Made by a program: the position numbers and the translations under genes. DNA of 64,000 nt from Aureimonas phyllosphaerae (GTDB taxonomy: Bacteria > Pseudomonadota > Alphaproteobacteria > Rhizobiales > Rhizobiaceae): positions 1 through 64,000 of the forward strand of contig NZ_FOOA01000009.1 of assembly GCF_900113065.1 (NCBI RefSeq), read 5' to 3'. The notes under the pieces are model-generated. The model did no database searches. It was not told the origin of the DNA and saw only the letters and a program-made list of their open reading frames with translations. Shown piece after piece: positions 52,269 through 61,361 of the stretch. Position 1 is the first letter of the stretch. Every line of letters begins with the position of its first letter.

Positions 52269-54452
52269 ATGGCCCGTTCGATCCCCAACCGCTCCCGCCG
52301 GATCCGTCCGCTGCTCCTTGCGAGCACCGGGCTCGTGGCCCTGTTGTGTGCCACGGCGCAGGCGCAGGAGATCGTGCTGGATACGGTGACGATCGAGTCC
52401 GGCGGCGAGGGCGCGCGGTCGGACGGCTCGCTCAGCGCAGCGGGCGGCGGGGTCGCGGGGGCCTCGGCGGACGGCTTCCGGACGGACGGCTACGTCACTG
52501 AGACGACGCGCTCGGCCACCAAGACCGACACGCCACTGGTGCGCGTGCCGCAGGCGGTGTCGGTGGTCACGGAGGAGCAGCTCGACGACCGCAATCCGCA
52601 GACGCTCAGCGACGCCGTCGGCTATACGCCGGGCGTGCGGATCGGCGCCTACGGGCTCGACCCGCGCTTCGACGCCTTCTTCATCCGCGGCCTGCCCGCG
52701 ACCTATACCGGCATCTTCCGCGACGGGTTGCGCGAGTTCAACATCGGCTTCTCGACCTTCGACATCGAACCCTACGGACTCGAGGGCCTGTCGATCCTCA
52801 AGGGCCCGGCGGCCGGCCTCTACGGCTCGTCGAATGCCGGGGGCATCGTCGACCTGCGCTCCAAGCGTCCGACGCGGGCGGCCGCGCGCGAAGTGGAGGC
52901 GCAGGTCGGCTCCAACAGCCGCGTTCAGCTCAACATGGACGCGTCGGGACCGCTCGGATCGTCCGAGACGGCCTTCTACCGCGTCACCGGCGTCGCGCGC
53001 GACGCGGAGTCCGACTACCCGTTCGCCTCCGACGACCGGCTGACCGTCGCGCCGGCCTTCACCTGGACGCCGGACGCCGACACCTCGCTGACGATCTTCG
53101 GCGAACTCCAGCGCTCGCGCTCCGGCGGCACCTTCGCCTATGTCAACGACGGGACGCGCGTGACCGACGTCGCGGCGGGCGATCCGTCCTTCAACGACCT
53201 CGACCAGACCCAGGGCCGCCTCGGCTTCGAACTGGAGCGGCGCCTCGACGAGACCTTCACCTTCCGCCAGAAGGCGCGCGTCCAGAGCCTCGACGTCTAC
53301 GGCGAGTACGCCTACGCGATCGGCGGCCCGCAGAACGGCATCGTCAACCGCGGCGCGGGCAATGTCGACCAGACGCTGAAGGGCGTCGTGTCCGACACGC
53401 AGCTGGAGGCGAGGTTCGACACGGGTCCGCTCGGCCACACGCTGCTCGGCGGCGTCGACGCGTCCTATGCCGAATACACCAACCTCGAAGGCTACGGCGC
53501 GGCGCCCTCGCTCCTCTTCGCCGCCCCGCGCTACGACACGGCGATCGCGACGCCCGCCTACTCGGTCGCGGCCTCGCAGGACCAGTCGCAGGTCGGCCTC
53601 TACCTTCAGGACGAGATCGTCTACGATCGCTTCACCCTGACGCTCGGCGGGCGGCACGACTGGGTCTGGACGGACACCGCGTCGGGCACGCCGGGCGCCC
53701 TCGCCGCCCAGCCGGAGCAGAAGGATTCGGAGTTCTCCGGCCGCGTCGGCCTGTCCTATCTCTTCGACAGCGGCGTCGCTCCCTATGTCAGCTACGCCAC
53801 CGCGTTCGCGCCCAACATCGGCACGAACACGGCGGGCGAGGCCTTCGTGCCGACCACGGCCGAGCAGTGGGAAGCCGGCGTGAAGTACCAGATCCCCGGC
53901 TGGAACACGCTCCTGACGGCCGCCGTCTTCGACATCACGCAGGAGAACGGCGTCTTCTTCGACGTGAACCCGCTCACCGGCACCAACGAACAGGTGCAGC
54001 GCGGCGAATTGCGCTCGCGTGGGGTGGAACTGGAGGCGACGGCCTCGCTCATGGCGGGTCTCAACGCCACGCTCGCCTACGCCTATACCGACCTCGAGAT
54101 CGTCGAAGGCACGGCGGCCACCACCGGCAACACCCTGTCCTCGACGCCGCGCCACACGGTCTCGCTCTGGGCGGACTACACCATGCAGTCAGGCGCGGCC
54201 GAAGGGCTCGGGGTCGGGGCGGGGCTGCGCTACCTGTCGTCGAGCTTCGGCGACGACGAGAACACGTTCCGCAACGACGCGCGCGTCTTCATCGACGCGG
54301 CCGCGCATTACGACGTGCCGGCGGTCGAGGGTCTTCGCATCCAGGTGAACGCCACCAACCTCTTCGGCGAGGATGCGCAGATCTGCTCGTCCGGCTTCTG
54401 CTACAAGGAACCCGAGCGCAACGTCATCGGCTCGGTGCGCTACCGGTTCTGA
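52269..54452 (+). CDS. TonB-dependent siderophore receptor
   Basis: A 727-residue outer-membrane receptor of the FhuA-like (ferric hydroxamate) group. The signal peptide has LLLASTGLVALLCATAQAQ; the TonB box is just after it (EIVLDTVTIES). The plug domain spans about 75-210 (RVPQAVSVVTEEQLDDRNPQ, ILKGPAAGLYGSSNAGGIVD), and the 22-strand barrel fills the rest, ending YRF. It imports ferric siderophores using TonB-ExbBD energy. No siderophore synthesis or ABC uptake genes are adjacent. An IRO motif upstream suggests iron-controlled expression. The ligand cannot be assigned. Confidence 0.92.
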   Translation: MARSIPNRSRRIRPLLLASTGLVALLCATAQAQEIVLDTVTIESGGEGARSDGSLSAAGGGVAGASADGFRTDGYVTETTRSATKTDTPLVRVPQAVSVVTEEQLDDRNPQTLSDAVGYTPGVRIGAYGLDPRFDAFFIRGLPATYTGIFRDGLREFNIGFSTFDIEPYGLEGLSILKGPAAGLYGSSNAGGIVDLRSKRPTRAAAREVEAQVGSNSRVQLNMDASGPLGSSETAFYRVTGVARDAESDYPFASDDRLTVAPAFTWTPDADTSLTIFGELQRSRSGGTFAYVNDGTRVTDVAAGDPSFNDLDQTQGRLGFELERRLDETFTFRQKARVQSLDVYGEYAYAIGGPQNGIVNRGAGNVDQTLKGVVSDTQLEARFDTGPLGHTLLGGVDASYAEYTNLEGYGAAPSLLFAAPRYDTAIATPAYSVAASQDQSQVGLYLQDEIVYDRFTLTLGGRHDWVWTDTASGTPGALAAQPEQKDSEFSGRVGLSYLFDSGVAPYVSYATAFAPNIGTNTAGEAFVPTTAEQWEAGVKYQIPGWNTLLTAAVFDITQENGVFFDVNPLTGTNEQVQRGELRSRGVELEATASLMAGLNATLAYAYTDLEIVEGTAATTGNTLSSTPRHTVSLWADYTMQSGAAEGLGVGAGLRYLSSSFGDDENTFRNDARVFIDAAAHYDVPAVEGLRIQVNATNLFGEDAQICSSGFCYKEPERNVIGSVRYRF

Positions 54453-54511
54453 CGTCTCCCGCGACCATGGGCAGTCAGGCTCTCTCCGCGGGACTGCCAC
54501 GATGCCGCATC

Positions 54512-54530
54512 GGCGGGCGATCTGCCCGCC
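54512..54530 (+). terminator. Stem-loop after the TonB receptor gene
   Basis: GGCGGGC-GATCT-GCCCGCC, a 7-base stem with a 5-base loop, 59 bases after the stop; a short T-run (GCGTTTT) begins nine bases later. The rest of the gap to 54701 holds no gene that I can see. Confidence 0.45.
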
Positions 54531-54701
54531 GGATAGGCGTTTTCGACAGGATCGGGCGTCATATCCGTCATGATCGACAAAAAAGTATCGTCGTTGCGGA
54601 AAGCCGGAGGTAGCTAAGCATCCGTCGAAGGTCTTAACTCCAAGCTGCAGAGTGCGGGGAACACGCGCCTGCAACGGGAGATACGGCCGGGAGGAGACGG
54701 C

Positions 54702-55586
54702 ATGCATCCAGACCTGGAACTCGTCCAGATCCGGCAGGGAGAGGCGTTCAAGGCCTGGACGCACGGCTATCCCTTCCACACGGTCCGCTGGCACTTCCAC
54801 CCCGAATACGAGATCCACCACATCGTCGAGACGCGCGGCAACTATTTCGTCGGCGATTTCATCGGCGAGTTCGAGCCGGGCAACCTCGTCCTCACCGGGC
54901 CGAACCTCCCGCACAACTGGGTGAGCGACGTCGCGCCGGATGCCGAAATTCCGCTGCGCTGCCGGATCGTCCAGTTCTCCGAGAGTTTCGTCGAGGAGAC
55001 GACGCGCGCGCTGCCGGAGTTCGCGGCCGCCGGCCCGCTTCTGGCCTCCAGCCGCCGCGGCGTCCTGTTCTCGCCCGAGACCGCGGCGGCCGCCGGGCCG
55101 ATCCTTGCCGACATGGTCGAGGCGAGCGGCTTTCGCCGCCTCTCCATGTTCATGGCGCTGATGGATGTCCTCACGGCCGCCGAGGACGCCCGCCCGCTCA
55201 CCAGCGCCGACTACCTGCCGGACCCGTCGGGCTTCATGAGCGGGGGCATCAACGAGGCGCTCGCCTTCATCAACCGGCACCTGACGGAGGAGTTCTCGGA
55301 GCGCGACCTTGCCGCCATCTCCGGGCGCAGCCCCTCGACCTTCAGCCGCGCCTTCCGGCGGCACACCGGCATGACGCTGGTCAGCTACGTCAACCGGCTG
55401 CGCATCAACCTCGCCTGCCAGCTCCTGACCAGCGACCCGCACCGCGCGATCACCGACATCTGCTTCGCCGCCGGCTACAACAACGTGTCGAACTTCAATC
55501 GCCAGTTCCTGCTGCAGAAGGGGATGACGCCGACGCGCTTCCGCAACCTGTCGCAGCGCAACCAGACCCTGTCCTACGCCGCCTGA
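54702..55586 (+). CDS. AraC-family regulator of the ribitol operon
   Basis: A 294-residue regulator. The N-terminal cupin-type sensor (about 15-110) has WHFHPEYEIHHIVETRGNYF and LVLTGPNLPHNWVSDVAP. The C-terminal double helix-turn-helix (about 185-285) has INEALAFINRHLTEEFSERD, SPSTFSRAFRRHTGMTLVSY and TDICFAAGYNNVSNFNRQFL. A strong site (GGAGGAGA) precedes the start. It is the first gene of a same-strand series with the ABC importer, dehydrogenase and kinase, so it probably activates them in response to ribitol or a relative; that link is inferred from position. Confidence 0.88.
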   Translation: MHPDLELVQIRQGEAFKAWTHGYPFHTVRWHFHPEYEIHHIVETRGNYFVGDFIGEFEPGNLVLTGPNLPHNWVSDVAPDAEIPLRCRIVQFSESFVEETTRALPEFAAAGPLLASSRRGVLFSPETAAAAGPILADMVEASGFRRLSMFMALMDVLTAAEDARPLTSADYLPDPSGFMSGGINEALAFINRHLTEEFSERDLAAISGRSPSTFSRAFRRHTGMTLVSYVNRLRINLACQLLTSDPHRAITDICFAAGYNNVSNFNRQFLLQKGMTPTRFRNLSQRNQTLSYAA

Positions 55587-55707
55587 CCGCGTGCGGGACG
55601 AGCCGATCGGTGGGCGGGGCTCCGGCCTCGGTCCTGCCGCCACAGGGCCCTTCGCGCGTGCCCCGAACGCCGAACTCGAAGACCACCAAAACCCAAGGGA
55701 GACGATC

Positions 55708-56757
55708 ATGACTGTTTCGATGCGCCACGGCGGCCTTGCCGTCCTCGCCCTCGGCCTTCTGGCCGGCACCGCTTCGGCCCGCGCGGCCGATGCCACCGTC
55801 GCCTTCCTGATGCCCGACCAGGGCTCGACGCGCTACGAGGAGCGCGACTTCCCCGGCTTCAAGAACGAGATGGCGAAGCTCTGCCCGGATTGCACCGTGG
55901 TCTACCAGAACGCCAACGGCGACGCCGCGCTCCAGCAGCAGCAGTTCAACTCGGTGATCGCGCAAGGGGCGACCGTCGTGGTGCTCGACCCCGTCGATTC
56001 CAGCGCCGCCGCCTCGCTCGTCCAGCAGGCCCAGTCCCAGGACGTCAAGGTCATCGCCTACGACCGCCCGATCCCGGCGACGCCGGCCGACTACTACGTG
56101 TCCTTCGACAACAAGGCGATCGGCCAGGCGATCGCCCAGTCGCTCGTCGACCACCTGAAGGCCAAGGGCGTGCCGGACGGCTCGGGCGTCCTGCAGATCA
56201 ACGGCTCGCCGACGGACGCGGCGGCCGGCCTCATCCGCGACGGCATCGACGCCGCGCTGGACGCCTCGCCCTACAAGACGCTCGCCGAGTTCGACACGCC
56301 GGAATGGGCGCCGCCCGAGGCCCAGCAGTGGACGAGCGGCCAGATCACCCGCTACGGCGCCGACATCAAGGGCGTGGTCGCGGCCAACGACGGCACCGGC
56401 GGCGGCGCCATCGCGGCCTTCAAGGCAGCCGGCGTCGAGCCCGTCCCGCCGGTGACGGGCAACGACGCCACCACCGCGGCGCTCCAGCTGATCATCGCGG
56501 GCGACCAGTACAACACGATCTCCAAGCCGTCCGAGATCGTCGCCGCGGCCGCCGCCAACATCGCCTTCAAGTTCATCTCCGGCGAGAAGCCCGAGGCCAA
56601 GACGACGCTCTACAACACGCCGTCCGAGCTCTTCGTGCCGCTCGTCATCACCCGCGAGAACATCAAGGCCGAGATCTTCGACAAGAACATCACGCCGGCC
56701 TCCACCGTCTGCACCGGCGACTACGCGGCCGGCTGCAAGGAGCTCGGCATCCAGTAA
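55708..56757 (+). CDS. Pentitol/sugar ABC transporter substrate-binding protein
   Basis: A 349-residue periplasmic binding protein of the ribose/xylose type (type I fold). The signal peptide is MTVSMRHGGLAVLALGLLAG with cleavage near RAADA. The mature protein begins ATVAFLMPDQGSTRYEERDF, and DAALQQQQFNSVIAQGATVV, KVIAYDRPIPATPADYYVSF and GVVAANDGTGGGAIAAFKAA are typical of XylF-like proteins. AAGGGAGA at 55694-55701 supports the start. With the adjacent ATPase, permease, ribitol dehydrogenase and kinase, ribitol is the likely ligand. A stem-loop follows that may raise its level relative to the transporter. Confidence 0.9.
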   Translation: MTVSMRHGGLAVLALGLLAGTASARAADATVAFLMPDQGSTRYEERDFPGFKNEMAKLCPDCTVVYQNANGDAALQQQQFNSVIAQGATVVVLDPVDSSAAASLVQQAQSQDVKVIAYDRPIPATPADYYVSFDNKAIGQAIAQSLVDHLKAKGVPDGSGVLQINGSPTDAAAGLIRDGIDAALDASPYKTLAEFDTPEWAPPEAQQWTSGQITRYGADIKGVVAANDGTGGGAIAAFKAAGVEPVPPVTGNDATTAALQLIIAGDQYNTISKPSEIVAAAAANIAFKFISGEKPEAKTTLYNTPSELFVPLVITRENIKAEIFDKNITPASTVCTGDYAAGCKELGIQ

Positions 56758-56773
56758 ACCTCGCGCGAGACCG

Positions 56774-56799
56774 CCGGTCGCCCATGCTCGGGCGGCCGG
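56774..56799 (+). promoter_or_regulatory. Intercistronic stem-loop after the binding-protein gene
   Basis: CCGGTCGCCC-ATGCTC-GGGCGGCCGG: a 10-base RNA stem (one U-G pair) with a 6-base loop between the binding-protein and ATPase genes. Such structures often protect the upstream message and allow excess binding protein. Confidence 0.5.
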
Positions 56800-56830
56800 T
56801 CCCCGTTCCATTTCAAGGGAGGCCCGGCTC

Positions 56831-57655
56831 ATGGCCGATCATGCCGACCGCTCGACGTCTCCCCGTTCGGGTCGAGGCGAGCCGGTCATCTCGCTGCGCA
56901 ACGTATCCAAGAACTTCGGCGCGGTGTCCGCGCTGACCGACATCGAGCTCGACGTCTATCCCGGCGAGGTCGTGGCGCTCGTCGGCGACAACGGCGCCGG
57001 CAAGTCGACGCTGGTCAAGGTCCTGGCGGGCGTCCACCAGCCCTCGTCGGGCACGATCCGCTTCGACGGCAAGGAGGTCGCCCTGTCGAGCCCGTCGACG
57101 GCGCTCGATCTCGGCATTGCCACCGTGTTCCAGGATCTCGCCCTCTGCGAGAACCTCGACGTCGTCGCCAACATCTATCTCGGGCGCGAGGACAACCCCT
57201 GGAAGCTCGACGAGGTCGCGATGGAGGTCCGCGCCTGGACGCTCCTCAACGAGCTCTCGGCTCGCATCCCGTCCGTGCGCGAGCCGGTCGCTTCCCTTTC
57301 GGGCGGCCAGCGCCAGACGGTCGCGATCGCCCGCTCGCTGCTGCTCGAGCCCAAGCTCATCATGCTCGACGAGCCGACCGCGGCGCTCGGCGTTGCCCAG
57401 ACCGCCGAGGTCCTCAACCTCATCGAGCGCGTGCGCGACCGCGGGCTCGGCGTCATCGTGATCTCGCACAACATGGACGACGTGCGCGCGGTGGCCGATC
57501 GCATCGTGGTGCTGCGCCTCGGTCGCAACAACGGCGTCTTCACGCCGGCCGATTCCCATCACGACCTGATCTCGGCCATCACCGGCGCATCCGAGAACGC
57601 CGTGTCGCGCCGCGCCGAGCGCCGCGCGGGCGCTGCCGAAGGGGGGCATCCATGA
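56831..57655 (+). CDS. Sugar ABC transporter ATP-binding protein (single ATPase domain)
   Basis: A 274-residue ABC ATPase. Walker A is VALVGDNGAGKSTLVKVLAG (about 51-70), the Q-loop is ATVFQDLALCENLDVVANIY, the signature is ASLSGGQRQTVAIARSLL, Walker B is LIMLDEPTAALGVAQ and the switch His is in VIVISHNMDDV. It belongs to the CUT2 group but carries one ATPase domain instead of the fused pair of RbsA/XylG, as in FrcA-type systems; it should dimerise. GGGAGG lies eight bases before the start. The stop overlaps the permease start (ATGA). Confidence 0.92.
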   Translation: MADHADRSTSPRSGRGEPVISLRNVSKNFGAVSALTDIELDVYPGEVVALVGDNGAGKSTLVKVLAGVHQPSSGTIRFDGKEVALSSPSTALDLGIATVFQDLALCENLDVVANIYLGREDNPWKLDEVAMEVRAWTLLNELSARIPSVREPVASLSGGQRQTVAIARSLLLEPKLIMLDEPTAALGVAQTAEVLNLIERVRDRGLGVIVISHNMDDVRAVADRIVVLRLGRNNGVFTPADSHHDLISAITGASENAVSRRAERRAGAAEGGHP

Positions 57656-58905
57656 GCCTGAATCCCAATTCCGTGTCCGGCCAGGCGCTCGACCGCGCGG
57701 ATGCGCGCGTGCGCCAGGACGAGGGCCTCGGCGGCGCGCTGCGCGCCTTCGGCGACCGGGTCCGCTCGGGCGACCTCGGGATGATCCCGGTGGCGGTCGG
57801 CCTCGTGCTCATCGCCGTCGTGTTCACGACGCTGAACCCGGTCTTCCTGCGCCCGGGCAACGTCTCCAACCTCCTCTACGACTGCGCGACGACCGGCATC
57901 ATCTCGCTCGGCATCGTCTGCGTGCTGCTGCTCGGCGAGATCGACCTGTCCGTCGGCTCGATGTCGGGCCTCGCCTCGGCGATGCTCGGCGTCCTGTGGA
58001 TCAACAACGGCTGGCCGCTCGTCGGCGCGATCGCGGTGGCGCTCGGCTTCGGGGCGCTGGTCGGCGCGCTCTACGCCACGCTCTACAACCGCGTCGGCAT
58101 GCCGTCCTTCGTGGCGACGCTGGCGGGTCTCCTCGCGCTGCTGGGGCTCCAGCTCTATCTTCTGGGCACGTCGGGCTCGATCAACCTGCCCTTCAACCTC
58201 GCCTTCGTGCGCTTCGGCCAGAACGCCTACATGCCGAACTGGCTGTCGGTCGTGCTCGCCCTCGTGCCGGGCGCGGTGGTGCTCTGGGGCGGGCTCAAGG
58301 CGCGGGCGCGGCGGCAGGCAGCGGGCCTCACAGGCACGGCGCTCAGTGTCATCGTCGCCAAGGCGCTGGTGCTCACCGTCGGCCTCGTCGCGGTGGTCCT
58401 CTATCTCGCGCAGGGGCGCGGCGTGCCGTGGATGTTCGGCATGTTCGTCGCGATGGTCGCAGGCATGGACTACGCCATCACCCGTACCAAGTGGGGCCGC
58501 TCGATGATGGCGGTCGGCGGCAACCGCGAGGCGGCCCGGCGCGCCGGCATCAACGTGCGCCGCATCTACATGAGCGCCTTCGTCCTGTGCTCGACGCTGG
58601 CCGCGCTCGGCGGCCTCCTGTCGGCGGCGCGCCTCGGCTCGGCCTCGCAGCAGGCCGGCACCGGCGACGTCAATCTCAACGCCATCGCGGCGGCCGTCAT
58701 CGGCGGCACCTCACTCTTCGGCGGGCGCGGCTCGGCCTATTCGGCGCTGCTCGGCATCATCGTGATCCAGGCGATCTCGAACGGGCTGACGCTTCTGAAC
58801 CTCTCGTCGAGCCTTCGCTACATGATCCTCGGCGGCGTGCTGGCGCTGGCCGTGATCGTCGATTCCCTCGCCCGCCGCTCGCGCGCCTCGCACGGCCGCG
58901 GCTGA
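57652..58905 (+). CDS. Sugar ABC transporter permease (RbsC/XylH family)
   Basis: A 417-residue permease with about ten membrane segments, of the branched-chain/ribose (CUT2) type. Visible are VLLLGEIDLSVGSMSGLASA and GMPSFVATLAGLLALLGLQL. The coupling segment is TRTKWGRSMMAVGGNREAAR followed by RAGINVRRIYMSAFVLCSTL, with AAVIGGTSLFGGRGSAYSAL near the end. The longer-than-ribose size and the extra spans (380-400 class) resemble XylH. It forms the channel with the adjacent ATPase and is coupled to it by a four-base overlap. Ribitol is the likely substrate by context. Confidence 0.92.
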   Translation: MSLNPNSVSGQALDRADARVRQDEGLGGALRAFGDRVRSGDLGMIPVAVGLVLIAVVFTTLNPVFLRPGNVSNLLYDCATTGIISLGIVCVLLLGEIDLSVGSMSGLASAMLGVLWINNGWPLVGAIAVALGFGALVGALYATLYNRVGMPSFVATLAGLLALLGLQLYLLGTSGSINLPFNLAFVRFGQNAYMPNWLSVVLALVPGAVVLWGGLKARARRQAAGLTGTALSVIVAKALVLTVGLVAVVLYLAQGRGVPWMFGMFVAMVAGMDYAITRTKWGRSMMAVGGNREAARRAGINVRRIYMSAFVLCSTLAALGGLLSAARLGSASQQAGTGDVNLNAIAAAVIGGTSLFGGRGSAYSALLGIIVIQAISNGLTLLNLSSSLRYMILGGVLALAVIVDSLARRSRASHGRG

Positions 58906-58914
58906 CCCCTCATG

Positions 58915-58939
58915 GCCCCGCCCGCACCGCGGGCGGGGC
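58915..58939 (+). promoter_or_regulatory. Perfect 11-base stem-loop between permease and ribitol dehydrogenase
   Basis: GCCCCGCCCGC-ACC-GCGGGCGGGGC in the 72-base gap inside the operon. It lacks a T-run, so it may act as a processing/stability element or partial terminator separating transport from catabolic genes. Confidence 0.5.
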
Positions 58940-58977
58940 GACCGTCGTCCCCATTCGTCCATTCGGGAACAGCACCC

Positions 58978-59706
58978 ATGAACTTCGATCTCTCCGGCAA
59001 AGTCGCCGCCGTCACGGGCGGGGCGTCCGGCATCGGCCTCGAATGCGCCCGCACCTTTCTCGCGGCCGGCGCCGAGGTCGTCCTCGTCGACCACGCGGCC
59101 GACCGTCTGGAAGCCGCCTGCGCCGGGCTCGGGGCCGGCGCCCACGCCGTGCGCATCGACCTCACCGACGGCGCCAGCGTCGACACGATGATGCCGCAGA
59201 TCCTCGAGAAGGCCGGGCGCCTCGACATCTTCCACGCCAATGCCGGCGCCTATGTCGGCGGCGAGGTGATCGAGGGCGACCCCGACCGCTGGGACCGGAT
59301 GCTCAACCTCAACATCAACGCCGCCTTTCGCTCGATCCACGCCGTCCTGCCGCATATGGCCGAGCGCGGCTCGGGCGACGTCGTGGTGACGAGCTCCGTC
59401 GCCGGCCTCGTGCCGGTGGTCTGGGAGCCGGTCTACACGGCCTCGAAATTCGCCATCCAGGCCTTCGTCCACACGCTGCGCCGCCAGGTCATCAAGCACG
59501 GCATCCGCGTCGGCGCCGTGGCGCCCGGCCCGGTGATCACGCCGCTGATCGACGACTGGCCGGCCGCCAAGCTCGAGGAGGCGCGCGCCTCGAAGAGCCT
59601 GATGGAGGCCAAGGAGGTTGCGGACGCCGTGCTCTTCATGGTCACACGGCCGCAAGGGGTCGTGATCCGCGACCTCGTGATCCTGCCGCACGGCGTCGAC
59701 CTCTAG
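58978..59706 (+). CDS. Ribitol 2-dehydrogenase (short-chain dehydrogenase)
   Basis: A 242-residue classical SDR closely resembling rhizobial ribitol 2-dehydrogenase, which oxidises ribitol to D-ribulose with NAD. Cofactor motif: [20 protein letters not shown] (TGxxxGIG). Mid-region: [15 protein letters not shown] (NAG-type motif) and [20 protein letters not shown]. Catalytic Ser-Tyr-Lys: [20 protein letters not shown] followed by SKFAIQAF. C-terminus: [21 protein letters not shown] start at 58978, where the family begins; the frame is open 22 codons upstream. It lies between the ABC transporter and the ribulokinase, which fits its product being phosphorylated next. Confidence 0.9.
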   Translation: MNFDLSGKVAAVTGGASGIGLECARTFLAAGAEVVLVDHAADRLEAACAGLGAGAHAVRIDLTDGASVDTMMPQILEKAGRLDIFHANAGAYVGGEVIEGDPDRWDRMLNLNINAAFRSIHAVLPHMAERGSGDVVVTSSVAGLVPVVWEPVYTASKFAIQAFVHTLRRQVIKHGIRVGAVAPGPVITPLIDDWPAAKLEEARASKSLMEAKEVADAVLFMVTRPQGVVIRDLVILPHGVDL

Positions 59707-59722
59707 TCCGAAGGCCTTCCAG

Positions 59723-61357
59723 ATGAGCGCCAACGATCTCTTCCTCGGCATCGATGTCGGAACCGGCAGCGCGCGTGCCGGACTGTTCGACGAGGCTGGC
59801 CGTCTCGTCGCCACCGCCAAGCGCCCGATCCGGATGTGGCGCGAGCCCGGCGAGATCGTGGAGCAGTCCTCCGCCGACATCTGGCACGCGATCTGCGAGA
59901 GCGTCCAAGAGGCGCTGGAGGCGGCCGGCGGCGATCCGGCGCGCGTGCGCGGCATCGGCTTCGACGCCACCTGCTCGCTGGTCGCGGTCGGCCCCGGCGC
60001 GCAGCCGCTCGCCGTCGGTCCCTCGAACGACCCGCAGCGCGACATCGTGGTGTGGATGGACCACCGGGCGCTCGCGCAGACCGAGCGGATCAACGCCACC
60101 GGCCACCCGGTCCTCGCCTATGTCGGCGGGCGCATCTCGCCCGAGATGGAGACGCCGAAGCTCCTCTGGCTGAAGGAGAACAAGCCGGACACCTTCCACG
60201 GGGCCGAGCACTTCTTCGACCTTGCCGACTATCTCACATGGCGCGCCACGGGCTCGGCCGCGCGCTCGGTGTGCACCATCACCTGCAAGTGGACCTATCT
60301 CGCGCACGAGCGGCGCTGGGACGAGGACTACTTCCGCACGATCGGCCTCGGCGAGTTCGCCGACGAGGGCTTTCGGCGCATCGGGCAGGCGGTGCTCGAC
60401 ATCGGCGAGCCGGTGGGCGCCGGCCTGACGGCCGAGGCCGCCGCCGATCTCGGGCTGAAGCCTGGCACGCCGGTCGGCGCCGCCCTGATCGACGCCCATG
60501 CCGGCGGCGTCGGCACGGTGTCGGGCGTCGGTCGCGACCTCGCGTTGATCATGGGAACGTCGGCCTGCGCCATGGCGGTGACGGCGGAAGCCACCTTCGT
60601 GGAAGGCGTCTGGGGGCCCTATTTCGGCGCGATGCTGCCGGGCGCCTGGCTTCTGGAAGGCGGGCAGTCGGGCTACGGCGCGGCGCTCGACCACCTCGTC
60701 GGCTCGCATCCGGGTTTTGCCGCCGCGCGCGAGGCCGCCGAGCGCGAGGGGCGGGGCGTTCTCGACCATCTCGAAGCACGCGCCGTTGCGCTCGCCGGCT
60801 CTGTGGAGGCGGCCCGCCTGAGCGCTACCCTCCACGTCGTGCCGGACCATCTCGGCAACCGCTCGCCGCACGCCGATCCGCATGCGACCGGCACGGTGAG
60901 CGGCCTGACGCTCGCCGCCGACGAGGACGCCATCGTGCGCCTCTTCGTCGCCGCGCTCTGCGGCCTCTGCTACGGCACGCGCGACATCGTCGAGGCGATG
61001 CGGGCGAAGGGCGTGCCGCTGGAGCGGATCGTGGTCTCGGGCGGCGCCTCGCGCTCGCCCCTTCTGCGGCGCATCCTGGCGGACGCGACGGGCACGACGG
61101 TGGTGCTGCCGGAGACGGCCGAGCCCGTGCTCCTCGGCAGCGCGATGCTCGGCGTCGTCGCGAGCGGTGCGGCACCGGATCTCGCCGGCGCGGCGACGCG
61201 GATGTGCCGGGCCGGCGAGACGATCGAGCCCGCCGGCGGTGCGATCGCAGCCTTCCACGACGCCAAGTTCCGGGCCTATCGCACCCTGCAGGCGGCCGAG
61301 CGGCAGGTGCGCGAAGCGATGGCGACGGTCGAGGGCGGCGGCGCCGGCCGGGGCTGA
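59723..61357 (+). CDS. FGGY-family carbohydrate kinase (probable D-ribulokinase)
   Basis: A 544-residue kinase of the FGGY family, in the ribulokinase-like group of about 540 residues. N-terminal FLGIDVGTGSARAGLFDEAG and RGIGFDATCSLVAV, VVWMDHRALAQTERI, then the C-terminal FGGY signature region GVPLERIVVSGGASRSPLLR and a nucleotide-binding block with GSAMLGVVASGA. ATP and sugar bind at the two lobes. With ribitol dehydrogenase upstream, the likely reaction is D-ribulose to D-ribulose 5-phosphate, feeding the pentose phosphate pathway. It starts 16 bases after the dehydrogenase stop and is the last gene of the operon. Confidence 0.9.
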   Translation: MSANDLFLGIDVGTGSARAGLFDEAGRLVATAKRPIRMWREPGEIVEQSSADIWHAICESVQEALEAAGGDPARVRGIGFDATCSLVAVGPGAQPLAVGPSNDPQRDIVVWMDHRALAQTERINATGHPVLAYVGGRISPEMETPKLLWLKENKPDTFHGAEHFFDLADYLTWRATGSAARSVCTITCKWTYLAHERRWDEDYFRTIGLGEFADEGFRRIGQAVLDIGEPVGAGLTAEAAADLGLKPGTPVGAALIDAHAGGVGTVSGVGRDLALIMGTSACAMAVTAEATFVEGVWGPYFGAMLPGAWLLEGGQSGYGAALDHLVGSHPGFAAAREAAEREGRGVLDHLEARAVALAGSVEAARLSATLHVVPDHLGNRSPHADPHATGTVSGLTLAADEDAIVRLFVAALCGLCYGTRDIVEAMRAKGVPLERIVVSGGASRSPLLRRILADATGTTVVLPETAEPVLLGSAMLGVVASGAAPDLAGAATRMCRAGETIEPAGGAIAAFHDAKFRAYRTLQAAERQVREAMATVEGGGAGRG

Positions 61358-61361
61358 CCGC

